In this document: one piece after another, positions 35,108-43,946 of the stretch | Position numbering within the stretch: position 1 is the first letter of the stretch | Layout: every line of letters starts with the position of its first letter | Source: Pyrinomonadaceae bacterium | GTDB taxonomy: Bacteria > Acidobacteriota > Blastocatellia > Pyrinomonadales > Pyrinomonadaceae | Length of the DNA stretch: 64,000 bases | Assembly: GCA_028284415.1 (NCBI GenBank) | Contig: JANQRU010000006.1 | Span: 1 to 64,000, forward strand | Reading direction: 5' to 3' | Made by a program: the position numbers and the translations under genes | The notes under the pieces: model-generated | Database searches by the model: none | What the model was told of the DNA's origin: nothing | Seen by the model: the letters and a program-made list of their open reading frames with translations, nothing else

Positions 35108-35956
35108 ATGGCAGATTTAGCAAAGTATCAACAATCAATAGAAAAATTTAATTCTTCATACGCCAAAGAAGCTATAAAAGAACCAGTTAATTTCTGGGGT
35201 TTGGCGGGTTTTGCGGTTGCGGCGGCTTATACACAAAGTTTTATCCCATTGCTTGTCGCTTTATTTTTTGAATTTGTTTATGTCTTGGTAGTTCCGAATT
35301 TACCTTCATACAGAAGATTAGTTCAAACGCGCGAACGTGAAAGATTAAAAGCATTAAATAAATCCCAACGCGAAAAACTTATTAAATCTTTCAGCCCGCG
35401 TGAACGCGAAGCAGTTGAATATCTACGCTGGCAGAAAAATAAAATTCAGGAGAATTACAAAAAGTTCTCTGGAGCTAGAGAATTACCAACAAATCTACAA
35501 TCACTCGATAGACGCTGGGAAGATTTTGTTGATCTTCTGGATATTTACAGACGAAGAAAACAACATTTGAAATCTATCAATCGCCAAGCTGTTCACAACC
35601 AATTGAGTCAAGCTTTTCGTGCAGCAGAAAATGCCGAAGACGAAAAAACGAAACGTATTCAACAAACAAATGTTGAGATATTAAAGCGACGCCTGGCTTC
35701 TTTTGATGAATTGGAAAGAAGTGTGAAACTTGTTGAGGGTCAACTTCAATCAATTGAGAATTTCTTTGGTTATTTGAACGACGAGATCGTCACTATGTCC
35801 ACACCTGATAAATTCTCTCTGCTTGATTTTGAACAACTTTCAGATTCAATTGCTATGACCAAACAAATGCTGGATGCAACATCTGATTCGGTTGGGGCTT
35901 TAGACGCCTACAATCGTGAAATGGGAAATTACGAATTATTGCCCGAAAACAGATAA
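35108..35956 (+). CDS. Membrane protein with cytoplasmic coiled coils
   Basis: A 282-residue protein. Two adjacent hydrophobic segments span about 28-70 (FWGLAGFAVAAAYTQSF, IPLLVALFFEFVYVLVVPNL). The remainder is charged helix (RRRKQHLKSINRQAVHNQLS, RRLASFDELERSVKLVEGQL) with a short conserved-looking end (AYNREMGNYELLPENR). I do not recognise a named family. Co-orientation with pspA, 70 bp away, suggests a membrane-stress accessory protein, which is inference. A strong terminator follows. Confidence 0.75.
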   Translation: MADLAKYQQSIEKFNSSYAKEAIKEPVNFWGLAGFAVAAAYTQSFIPLLVALFFEFVYVLVVPNLPSYRRLVQTRERERLKALNKSQREKLIKSFSPREREAVEYLRWQKNKIQENYKKFSGARELPTNLQSLDRRWEDFVDLLDIYRRRKQHLKSINRQAVHNQLSQAFRAAENAEDEKTKRIQQTNVEILKRRLASFDELERSVKLVEGQLQSIENFFGYLNDEIVTMSTPDKFSLLDFEQLSDSIAMTKQMLDATSDSVGALDAYNREMGNYELLPENR

Positions 35957-35975
35957 TTTAATAAATACAATTTAG

Positions 35976-36011
35976 AAAAGGAACAAGAAAATTTACATTC
36001 TTGTTCCTTTT
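35976..36011 (+). terminator. Rho-independent terminator
   Basis: AAAAGGAACAAGAA (35976-35989) pairs exactly with TTCTTGTTCCTTTT (35998-36011), followed by TTATTTG. It ends the pspA transcription unit. Confidence 0.9.
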
Positions 36012-36132
36012 TATTTGTCCTGTAAACTTGCGGGATTTTGACGAATCAAATATTATTATGGTTTTAAAAACCTGCCGATATTTAAGGCTATTATTATTAA
36101 CATATATTTAACAGAATAGGATACAAAGAATT

Positions 36133-37161
36133 ATGAAAAAAGTTGGAATTTTAGTGGGACGCGAAGTTACGTTTCCACAAGCAATAATTGAAAGTATTAA
36201 TGAAAACGGAAAGGGAAAAGTTACAGCTGAAATGGTCAAATTAGACGGCGTTAAATTTGACCAAGAGAAAAGATATGACGTTGTAATTGACCGCATTTCA
36301 CATGAAGTTCCCTTCTATCGTGCAACATTGAAACAGATGGCACTTGAAGGCACACACATTATTAACAACCCATTTTGGTGGTCAGCTGATGACAAGTTTT
36401 TTAACTTTGCACTAGCTAAAAAATTAGGGGTTGCAATCCCTAAAACAGTCCTTCTTCCACAGCATTCTTACATTGAAGATATTAACAGTGATTCCCTACG
36501 CAACCTCGAATTTCCAATTGACTGGGAAGGAATTATTGAATACACAGGTTTGCCGGCATTCTTAAAACCATTTGATGGTGGTGGCTGGAAAAATGTATCG
36601 AAAATCGAATCACTTGAGCAACTTTGGTATGAATATAACCAAACAGGAACTTTGTGCATGACTTTGCAGGAAGGTATTGATTACGACCAATTTGTTCGTT
36701 GCTATTGTGTTGGGCAAGAGAAAGTGCTCATCATGCCTTATGATCCGTCAAAACCATATTTATCAGGTGAGCAATATGTGCCAAATCCTGATTATCTTGC
36801 ACCTAAGCTTGCTAAAAAAGTAGAAAAAGATGTAATCACGATCTGTAAAGGTTTGGGTTATGACTTGAATACAGTAGAGTTTGCGATAAAAGATGATGTT
36901 CCATATGCGATTGATTTTATGAATCCCGCACCAGATGCTGAGCTTGCATCTGTTGGTGAATATAATCACCGCTGGATCGTTGATTCAATGACTGAATTTA
37001 TTTTGAAGAAACTAGAAAAAGGTTTTATTAAACCTGAATACCGTTGGGATGCCTTGCTTAACCCAAAACCTAAAACAGTGAGAAAAACACGTGCTAAGAA
37101 AACTACTGCAACAAAAGCAAAGAAAACCACAAAAGCACGAACTAAGAAAGCTTCAGAATAA
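36133..37161 (+). CDS. ATP-grasp enzyme with histone-H1-like C-terminal tail
   Basis: A 342-residue protein. MKKVGILVGREVTFPQAI opens a preATP-grasp fold. NNPFWWSADDKFFNFALAKK, FLKPFDGGGWKNVSKI (phosphate-binding loop), CMTLQEGIDYDQFVRCYCVG and the metal-binding end TVEFAIKDDVPYAIDFMNPA mark the ATP-grasp domain. Such enzymes ligate a carboxylate to an amine or thiol; the substrate is not evident. The last about 28 residues (KTVRKTRAKKTTATKAKKTT and following) are an Ala/Lys/Thr tail like histone H1, probably binding nucleic acid or polyanions. Transcribed alone between two terminators. Confidence 0.82.
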   Translation: MKKVGILVGREVTFPQAIIESINENGKGKVTAEMVKLDGVKFDQEKRYDVVIDRISHEVPFYRATLKQMALEGTHIINNPFWWSADDKFFNFALAKKLGVAIPKTVLLPQHSYIEDINSDSLRNLEFPIDWEGIIEYTGLPAFLKPFDGGGWKNVSKIESLEQLWYEYNQTGTLCMTLQEGIDYDQFVRCYCVGQEKVLIMPYDPSKPYLSGEQYVPNPDYLAPKLAKKVEKDVITICKGLGYDLNTVEFAIKDDVPYAIDFMNPAPDAELASVGEYNHRWIVDSMTEFILKKLEKGFIKPEYRWDALLNPKPKTVRKTRAKKTTATKAKKTTKARTKKASE

Positions 37162-37180
37162 GATTGAACAAAAACACAAA

Positions 37181-37210
37181 AAAGCAAGGCTGAAATTTCA
37201 GCCTTGCTTT
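37181..37210. terminator. Bidirectional terminator
   Basis: A perfect palindromic stem (AAAGCAAGGCTGA/TCAGCCTTGCTTT, AATT loop) with T runs on both strands. It sits between the convergent ATP-grasp gene and the TPR membrane gene. Confidence 0.93.
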
Positions 37211-37231
37211 TTTTGTGTTTGTATTTATTTG

Positions 37232-38653
37232 TTACTCAATATCTAGTGGTACTCTGGCTGAAAGAATGTTTCTGCTCATAATCATTCCAACCCATATCAA
37301 AAGAGATACACAAGAGACTGCCCAACCTAAATTAACAATTAAATTTTGTTCTAAAACTAAACCTATTAAAATCCAAGGTAATCCAAGAAGAGCAATTTTT
37401 AGCGAAGTTCTTTTCGCACGTTCCAAGCTTTCGAGTAAGTTCACGCGACTCACTTCCATATCCATATATTCATCATCGCTATTCAAACGTGTGAAATATT
37501 CGGTTTCGTTTTTTGTCCAACGCCTTAAAGCTGGAGTTTCAGCAACACGATTTGCAGTTGCGAAATGATGAATCACATGGGCAATTTTTCCTTCTCTTAA
37601 GGAAATTTCAGCCATTCCGCGAATTGATCTAAAACTTTCTTCGGCAATTTCCAATGTCTTTTGAAATACTTTTCTTGCCCTCTGCCATTCGCCGTATTGA
37701 AAGTAACTTTCTCCTAAACGAGCAAGCAATTTTTCATCACCATCCGCACGTTTTTCGGCAAGACGCAAAGCCGCAAGGGCTTTTCTCTCAAGTTTTCGGT
37801 TCTTTTCAGCTCCTGCAAAAGAATGCAGACATCTTGCAAATTCAAAAAGTAACCAGCCATCCTTTGGATTGAGAAACAATGCCCGACGGAACACTTCTAA
37901 TGCCTGTAAGAGATGACCGGATAGTCTTAGCTCATTTGCCAAACGTCGCAAGTAATCCACCTTTTCAAGTTCTTCATCTTCAAACTTTGGTGGAGTTTTT
38001 TTGATCTTCCTCTTAATTTCCCGACTTTCCAATTCACTTAATGAAAGCTCTAAAACCTCTGCGGAAGGAACTTTTGCAAACTCCGCTTTCATTAAAGCTT
38101 CTTTTGGCTCACTCAAATAATCTCTTAATTCTATTGAACGATTGTCCAGTAAATTCTCAGACAGAAGCGGAAATAGTTTTACGACCATCTGACGATATTC
38201 TTCACCACCTGAAGCGAAAGTAAAGCTTATGTCTTTGCCTCTTACCGAAGTCCTGTAACGGTAAAAAACATTTCCTCCGCGTTTAAGTGCTCGTAGAGCT
38301 TGAGTCTCAACTTGTTCGATTTCATCCAGTTTCAAGCGATATCTCGCGTTATTCAGCCAAGCCCAAGCTCTTGGAATTAAGCCTGTTCTTTTTAGTTGAA
38401 TTCCATCAAAAGAAATCTTGTCTGACCATAGGAAAAATGGAATCAAAATCCAGCTTGCCATCAACGTGATTGTAGCGACCAAATCATATTGAAGATAAAT
38501 AAATAGCCCTGTAAAAAATGTTGCTAAGAAAAGTGCGACAAAATAATTGTTTGGCGAAACCCGAATTTTTATAGATTTTTCTGTAAGTTCTGCAAGGATT
38601 GATTTTTCCTGAGCAGATAACTCAGCAGACTTTGTTTGTGCTAGTTCACTCAC
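37232..38653 (-). CDS. TPR-containing membrane protein
   Basis: A 473-residue protein. Two hydrophobic helices near 43-78 (YFVALFLATFFTGLFIYLQY and the ITLMASWILIPFFLW stretch) precede a PH-like membrane-associated region. Residues about 225-390 hold TPR units (LLQALEVFRRALFLNPKDGW, YGEWQRARKVFQKTLEIAEE). A second pair of helices lies at about 420-465. It is probably an inner-membrane scaffold. No enzymatic motif was seen and the name is limited to its architecture. Confidence 0.8.
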   Translation of the reverse strand: MSELAQTKSAELSAQEKSILAELTEKSIKIRVSPNNYFVALFLATFFTGLFIYLQYDLVATITLMASWILIPFFLWSDKISFDGIQLKRTGLIPRAWAWLNNARYRLKLDEIEQVETQALRALKRGGNVFYRYRTSVRGKDISFTFASGGEEYRQMVVKLFPLLSENLLDNRSIELRDYLSEPKEALMKAEFAKVPSAEVLELSLSELESREIKRKIKKTPPKFEDEELEKVDYLRRLANELRLSGHLLQALEVFRRALFLNPKDGWLLFEFARCLHSFAGAEKNRKLERKALAALRLAEKRADGDEKLLARLGESYFQYGEWQRARKVFQKTLEIAEESFRSIRGMAEISLREGKIAHVIHHFATANRVAETPALRRWTKNETEYFTRLNSDDEYMDMEVSRVNLLESLERAKRTSLKIALLGLPWILIGLVLEQNLIVNLGWAVSCVSLLIWVGMIMSRNILSARVPLDIE

Positions 38654-38789
38654 CTAATATTTTCCTCTTTTTATTGCTTCGTAAATAGAAATATCTAATT
38701 AGGTATGATTTTTCAAGTTTTTACAAAATAAAATAAAAAATGAGGACTTTGAATGTCCCCATATCTTCAAATTTCAGATCAAAAGTAGT

Positions 38790-39665
38790 TTACAAACCTA
38801 AGGGTAATGCCGGCGGAGGAGTTTCTGGTTCTTTGATTTGCTTTGCTCTTTCAGGTGCAAGTTCTTCCAGTTTCTCTTTAGCTTCTCTTGCCGTCTGTGT
38901 CAGTGGAACAGGCTTCCCATCAGAATCTTTCGCTTCACTGGCTTGTTTTGCGATATTAAAATATAAGTCAGCTGCTTCCTTAGATTTGTTTTGCTTTTCG
39001 TAAATTTTTGCCAATGCAAAATTTATTGTGTCACTTGCAATAACCTTATTTCCTGCAGCAGCCAGTTCTTGATAGAGCTTGACTGCTTCGTCTAATTTTC
39101 CATCATCAACTTTGGCTTGAGCTAGAGCAAATTTTGCCATTGTCCCAACTTCATTATTAATTGAAACCAAAGCTTCTAATTCTTTAATTCCTACTGCACG
39201 ATCTAATTTAAGGAGCTGAACAGCCTTAAAGTACTTTGCTTTCTCAGCATAGCTGCCGCTGTGATTTTTAATAACTTCGTCAAATTCCTTGATTGCTGCT
39301 TCAGCTCTGGCTTTTTCTGTTTTGAAGACTTTTGCTGTAGAAGTTGGTGGAACAGGTGAATCAGTAACTAACGCTTGTGAAGTATCAATCGCACTTCCCA
39401 AAGCTGCTTTTGCTTGTGCATTTGAACGCTGATTCCACACGTAAAAAGTACCAATAACTACAGCTAAAACACCTAAAGCCGCTACGCCATAGAGAATATT
39501 TTTGCCTTTACCTTCAAATTTTCTACCGAAGTCTTCAACTTTTTCCCCGACGCTTTTTTGAAAGTCATCCTTAAATTGGATTTTATCCTTTTCCTCTTGC
39601 GTCATTGGGACTTCCGTTGCCTTCGGAATCATTCTTTTCTTACGTTTTTTCTTCTTGATCGCCAT
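38790..39665 (-). CDS. Single-pass membrane TPR protein (YfgM-like)
   Basis: A 291-residue protein with a strongly basic N-terminus (AIKKKKRKKRM). One helix spans about 57-77 (NILYGVAALGVLAVVIGTFY), followed by periplasmic tetratricopeptide helices (AIKEFDEVIKNHSGSYAEKA, LDEAVKLYQELAAAG, NFALAKIYEKQNKSKEAADL). It ends in a Pro-rich tail (KEPETPPPALPLGL). The layout resembles YfgM/TPR_21 proteins, which link the Sec translocon to periplasmic chaperones. Divergent from the ECF sigma gene, 280 bp away; that gap holds nothing else recognisable. Confidence 0.8.
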   Translation of the reverse strand: MAIKKKKRKKRMIPKATEVPMTQEEKDKIQFKDDFQKSVGEKVEDFGRKFEGKGKNILYGVAALGVLAVVIGTFYVWNQRSNAQAKAALGSAIDTSQALVTDSPVPPTSTAKVFKTEKARAEAAIKEFDEVIKNHSGSYAEKAKYFKAVQLLKLDRAVGIKELEALVSINNEVGTMAKFALAQAKVDDGKLDEAVKLYQELAAAGNKVIASDTINFALAKIYEKQNKSKEAADLYFNIAKQASEAKDSDGKPVPLTQTAREAKEKLEELAPERAKQIKEPETPPPALPLGL

Positions 39666-39945
39666 TTTTATTATTAATGCAAATAATGCTTAGTTAATTC
39701 GTTATAATAAACAGAAAATTGATTTTTTATACAAAAGAGTCAATTTATCGTAAAATTGGGGTTAGAGCAAGTAAGTAAAAAGTAAAAGTGAAGTTGGATT
39801 TTCACTAAAATGAAGAAAATTAAAAAAATTTTACTTTTTTGGGAACAAAATAAAATTAACGGTGTCTAAGCTAATAGTTCGCAGGTTATAGCGGATGAGC
39901 AAGTTTCAAATTTCTCGGACATCGAGATGAGGAAAAAGGCAGAGG

Positions 39946-40599
39946 ATGGTCTTCAGCAAAGCAATCGCATTTGACGAAGAAAAAATTGGAAAAGTCGCTT
40001 TGGCGGCAGAAAAAACCAATGCCTGCTCAACCGTTGAAGCTGAGTTCATTGAAAAATTAAAACAAGGCGACGCTAAAGCTTTTGACACTTTGGTCTTGCG
40101 TTATTCTTCTGATATTTACGGACTTCTTTACAGAATTACTGAAGATGCGGAAGAAGCAAGTGATCTTACACAAGAAACTTTTTTGAGAGCTTTAAAAGCA
40201 ATAAAGAAGTTTCGTGGAGATTCCGAATTAAAAACGTGGCTATTTCGAATTGCAATAAATCAATCCAGAAATCGCTTCCGTTGGTGGAAACGCAGAAAGA
40301 AAGAAAAAACTATTTCTTTAGATGCACCAGTCGGTGAAAGTAATACTCCGATGAGCGAAACTGTTTCGACCAATTATGCAAGCCCTGAAGAAACCACTCT
40401 TCAAAATGAACGTGAAAAATTTTTAGTTGAAGCCTTAAAGGAACTACCTGATATCTTTCGAGAAGCGGTAATTCTCTGTGACATAGAAGGATTAAGTTAC
40501 GAAGAAATTGCAAAAGTGCTTGATCTGAACATGGGAACAGTAAAATCGCGGATTGCTCGCGGACGGGTAGAACTTAGAAAAAAACTAAAAGATTTTTGA
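39946..40599 (+). CDS. ECF-type RNA polymerase sigma factor
   Basis: A 217-residue sigma factor. Region 2 spans about 45-110 (FDTLVLRYSSDIYGLLYRIT, then EEASDLTQETFLRALKAIKK and ELKTWLFRIAINQSRNRFR). Region 4 spans about 160-215 (ALKELPDIFREAVILCDIEG, LSYEEIAKVLDLNMGTVKSR). A GCAGAGG RBS lies close to the ATG. The anti-sigma factor follows 293 bp downstream, so they probably form a pair controlling envelope or stress genes. The 293-bp gap has no ORF worth calling. Confidence 0.93.
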   Translation: MVFSKAIAFDEEKIGKVALAAEKTNACSTVEAEFIEKLKQGDAKAFDTLVLRYSSDIYGLLYRITEDAEEASDLTQETFLRALKAIKKFRGDSELKTWLFRIAINQSRNRFRWWKRRKKEKTISLDAPVGESNTPMSETVSTNYASPEETTLQNEREKFLVEALKELPDIFREAVILCDIEGLSYEEIAKVLDLNMGTVKSRIARGRVELRKKLKDF

Positions 40600-40892
40600 T
40601 AAATAGAGTGGATGATTGACTCGCCCCGGTTTCAGACTTTTGAAAACTAAAAAAACAAATCGGTGCCAAACGATAAGTAATGGGTCAAAAGGGATGCTAA
40701 ATCTAAAGTGAGTTTTAAAATTACAAAGTAAATTTATTTTCGTTGTTATTTGAAAACTGACCAGCAAACAACATAGATAATGACATGAAAATGTTTTACT
40801 TGAAATTCATTAAAGATACTAAGCGTTGTTCTCCTTTTTACTAAATAGGAAAACAGCCGGGGTCAGTGAGTCATTCACTCATTATTAAAAAA

Positions 40893-41714
40893 ATGAAATG
40901 TGAAGAATTACAATTTAATTTACCTCTGTATATTGATGACGTACTAACTGATGATGAACGCTCGTCGGTAGAAAAACACTTGCCGACCTGTCCTTTGTGT
41001 CGTCAAAAACTTACAGAGTATCGTGAGTTAAGGAATAATCTGCGTGTGATGTCACAGCCAGCTATTCCTGCTGATTTACTTAAAAACGTCAGAAGTGCCG
41101 TCTCAGCTAAAACAAGCTCTCCCCAGCCAATGTTTTCGCTTTTGTTTACTGAAAGTATTGCTGAAAGAGTTAAGCAATTCTTAATGCCCTATAGCATTGC
41201 GACTTTTGCCTCTTTGGTAATTGGAATCTCTCTGCTCTTCTTAATTGACTCTCCGGAATCGAATACTTTGGAAGTAGCTCTTAATAATTCGAATCCAACT
41301 GAGTCATCGGTTCTATTAGCGAATTCTAACTCACCAAATATTGGAGAAGACTTAAGCTTAAATTCCGATGGTTTTGAAAGAATAGCTTTAGCAGATAGAC
41401 CACCGAGCATAAATCCAACAGGAGCTTTGGTTGCTCTGACAAAATCTTTTGTTCGTGGAAAAATGAAAGACGAAGAAGTAGTCATCGTCGCAGATGTATT
41501 TGGAAACGGCTTGGCAAAAGTTGCTGAGGTTGTTGAACCGCCAAAAAATGCTCAAACTATGGCAGAAATTCAAAAAGCACTTGAAACTGATCCTGAAGAT
41601 GCTCCGTTTTTGCCTGCCAAAGCTGATAATCGATCAGAAAAAGTTACTTTTATACTTAAAATACAACGCGTTGACGTGGTTGATTCTAAACGGTCAACCA
41701 GAAAAACATTTTAG
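40893..41714 (+). CDS. Zinc-finger anti-sigma factor
   Basis: 273 residues from ATG 40893; a GTG nine codons upstream is less likely. MKCEELQFNLPLYIDDVLTD and HLPTCPLCRQ (HxxxCxxC, residues about 29-37) are the zf-HC2 anti-sigma domain that holds an ECF factor. One membrane helix lies at about 107-127 (SIATFASLVIGISLLFLID), and the remaining about 145 residues would be periplasmic and unrecognised. It is paired with the sigma factor upstream. Confidence 0.88.
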   Translation: MKCEELQFNLPLYIDDVLTDDERSSVEKHLPTCPLCRQKLTEYRELRNNLRVMSQPAIPADLLKNVRSAVSAKTSSPQPMFSLLFTESIAERVKQFLMPYSIATFASLVIGISLLFLIDSPESNTLEVALNNSNPTESSVLLANSNSPNIGEDLSLNSDGFERIALADRPPSINPTGALVALTKSFVRGKMKDEEVVIVADVFGNGLAKVAEVVEPPKNAQTMAEIQKALETDPEDAPFLPAKADNRSEKVTFILKIQRVDVVDSKRSTRKTF

Positions 41715-41839
41715 ATTCCAATTTTTTCCTCACTTTCTCCACAAATTATCGTCTTTCTAATACTTGCAACATATCACTCAAAATTGATATAGCTTTTAAT
41801 ATAAGCAATTTTCCAAGGGGTAAGGTATATATAATTAAT

Positions 41840-43051
41840 ATGAGTGATCAAAACTTTTTTCAAACTAATTTTCAAAATTTAATTAATGGCGTCGAACAAA
41901 ATGCTTCGACACTTTTTGAAGGCATAACCGAAGCTTTTGTCGGAAAAGCTGAAGATTTAAGAGATGGTACTGAATATGATCCGGTCGAACTACCAAGAGA
42001 TTTGTATGCACACCGTAATGCACAAACTGAATGGTGGTATTACACAGGTCATGCGGAAACAACTTCGGGTAATAGATTTGGATTCGAGTTGGTTTTCTTC
42101 AAACGAAGAACTGATCTGGATAAATTTTCTTTAGTTCCATTGCGTCTATTTGGAAACCCGATTTATTTTGCACATTTTGCAATAACGGATTACGAAAATA
42201 AAAACTTCCGTTATTCACACCGTAAAAGTTCAAATGGCTTATTTGAATATCCAGCTTCTGCAAGCGAAAAACATTATCATTTGAGGTTAGGTGATTGGTC
42301 ATTACGTGAATCTGATGGAAGACATCTTTTACGTGCTTCAATTGGAAGTGACATTACTTTTGAAGCCACACTAACACCTGGTAAAGAACCAATTCTAAAC
42401 GGCAAAAAGAAAGATGGAGTTTCTTTCAAAGATGAAGGCGAGGCATCCAGATATTTTTCATACACACGTATGGAAATGGATGGTGACATAATCTGGAATG
42501 GTGAAACCGAACATTTTACAGGTTCGGCTTGGATGGACAGAGAGTTTGGAACTTGGACTCCAACGGAAAATCAAAAAGGTTGGGATTGGTTCTCAATTCA
42601 GCTTGATGATGAAACAGAATTAATGTGTTATCAGCTTCGCAATGATGCAAATGGAATTTCTGATTATTCCAGCGGAGTATTCATAGAAAAAAATGGTGAA
42701 TATACTCCACTCTCAAACGAAGAATTTTCTATTAAACCAACTGGTTACTGGAAAAGCCAAAATACAAAGGCTACTTATCCAAGCAGTTGGAAAATTGAAG
42801 TTCCAAAATTTAATTTGGATTTAACTGTAACACCTGTAATACAAGATCAGGAACTTGATACACGCGGCACTACAATGGTTATTTATTGGGAAGGTGCCTG
42901 CGAAGTAAAAGGCAAATCAGATGATAAAGATATAGAAGGAAAAGCTTATGTAGAATTAGTCGGCTACGATCGTTCACATGAAAGCCCTAATCTTGCATAT
43001 TTTCTAATGGGTAGCGATTTTTCATATCCACCAAAATCTTTTTTTGGATAA
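41840..43051 (+). CDS. CrtC/AttH-family lipocalin-like protein
   Basis: A 403-residue protein of the COG5621/Lipocalin_9 group (AttH N-terminal domain plus CrtC). Diagnostic parts are TEWWYYTGHAETTSGNRFGF with ELVFFKRR near residue 60, AHFAITDYENKNFRYSHRK, SAWMDREFG with WDWFSIQLDD near 240, and the second lipocalin domain ending SYDRS-like (VELVGYDRSH). CrtC hydrates carotenoids in phototrophs; most homologues, including this one, have no proven substrate. No signal peptide is obvious. A strong terminator follows. Confidence 0.85.
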   Translation: MSDQNFFQTNFQNLINGVEQNASTLFEGITEAFVGKAEDLRDGTEYDPVELPRDLYAHRNAQTEWWYYTGHAETTSGNRFGFELVFFKRRTDLDKFSLVPLRLFGNPIYFAHFAITDYENKNFRYSHRKSSNGLFEYPASASEKHYHLRLGDWSLRESDGRHLLRASIGSDITFEATLTPGKEPILNGKKKDGVSFKDEGEASRYFSYTRMEMDGDIIWNGETEHFTGSAWMDREFGTWTPTENQKGWDWFSIQLDDETELMCYQLRNDANGISDYSSGVFIEKNGEYTPLSNEEFSIKPTGYWKSQNTKATYPSSWKIEVPKFNLDLTVTPVIQDQELDTRGTTMVIYWEGACEVKGKSDDKDIEGKAYVELVGYDRSHESPNLAYFLMGSDFSYPPKSFFG

Positions 43052-43073
43052 AAACTACCTTATTGTCGATTGA

Positions 43074-43104
43074 AGAAGAGCAGAGTTTGAAACTCTGCTC
43101 TTCT
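43074..43104 (+). terminator. Rho-independent terminator
   Basis: AGAAGAGCAGAGTTT (43074-43088) pairs exactly with AAACTCTGCTCTTCT (43090-43104), followed by TTTAAT. It ends the CrtC/AttH-like transcript. Confidence 0.9.
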
Positions 43105-43196
43105 TTTAATTTACTATTAATTTTTGTTTTGTAAATCTTGACACTTTGATAAAACTCAAAATAGACTTGTAGAATCTTACTTTTCATTTTTTTATA

Positions 43197-43919
43197 GTGA
43201 ATTTACCTAATTATTTAACACTTTTGAGAATCTTTCTTGTACCACTATTGGTGGTAGTTTTACTCACGCCTCTTTCTGAAAATCTGTTCGGTATAAATAG
43301 TTATCCTTTTGCAATAGCAATATTTTTAATTGCTTCTTTAACAGATGTTCTTGATGGACATCTTGCCCGTCGTAGAAAACAAGTTTCCAAGGTTGGAGCT
43401 TTACTTGATCCTATTGCTGATAAGCTACTTGTTTCCGCAGCACTTATCGTTTTGGTTGAAAAAAATCTTGCTCCTGCCTGGGCAGTTGTAATTATTTTAG
43501 GAAGAGAATTTGTTGTAACAGGCTTGCGTTCCATTGCCGCCTCAGAAGGAATAATCATTTCCGCTCAAAAAGTGGGTAAAATAAAAATGTGGGCTCAATG
43601 CGTTGCAATTGTTGCACTACTCGTCGCTGGAGCAAACTCACCTCCACCTGTTTCTAACTTTGGTTGGGAAGTACCCGCTTTCTTCTGGCAAGTTTCCGAA
43701 GTTCAAGTAGCTTTTCAGAATCTCGTAAGCTTTTCGCTAACTTCTAATGACTGGAAAGTTTTTGGTTATCTCGTTGGACGCGGGGCATTATGGATAGCTG
43801 TCCTTACTGCTTGTTGGTCTATGTATGGTTATTTTAGATTCTTTTATGACGAAAACAAAAAGAAAAAGACGGCAAAAAATGCCGTCTTAGATAAAAATGT
43901 TATTAGTCAATCAAAGTAA
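43197..43919 (+). CDS. pgsA: CDP-diacylglycerol-glycerol-3-phosphate 3-phosphatidyltransferase
   Basis: 240 residues from GTG 43197. NLPNYLTLLRIFLVPLLVVV is the family's N-terminus. The CDP-alcohol phosphatidyltransferase motif DGHLARRRKQVSKVGALLDP then IAD fits DG..AR........G...D...D. It makes phosphatidylglycerophosphate from CDP-DAG. An insertion of about 50 residues (SPPPVSNFGWEVPAFFWQVS to GYLVGRG) before the last helix makes it longer than typical 180-200-residue PgsA. The C-terminus is a Lys-rich tail whose codons also contain a minus-strand terminator. Confidence 0.92.
   Translation: MNLPNYLTLLRIFLVPLLVVVLLTPLSENLFGINSYPFAIAIFLIASLTDVLDGHLARRRKQVSKVGALLDPIADKLLVSAALIVLVEKNLAPAWAVVIILGREFVVTGLRSIAASEGIIISAQKVGKIKMWAQCVAIVALLVAGANSPPPVSNFGWEVPAFFWQVSEVQVAFQNLVSFSLTSNDWKVFGYLVGRGALWIAVLTACWSMYGYFRFFYDENKKKKTAKNAVLDKNVISQSK
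43866..43888 (-). terminator. Minus-strand terminator embedded in the pgsA C-terminal codons
   Basis: AAGACGGCA (43866-43874) pairs with TGCCGTCTT (43880-43888). Only on the minus strand is it followed by T-rich sequence (TTTTCTTTTTG). It lies about 60 bases past the stop of the convergent gene at 43947-44921. Confidence 0.7.
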
Positions 43920-43946
43920 CTTCAGACTTTTAATTCTTCATTTATT

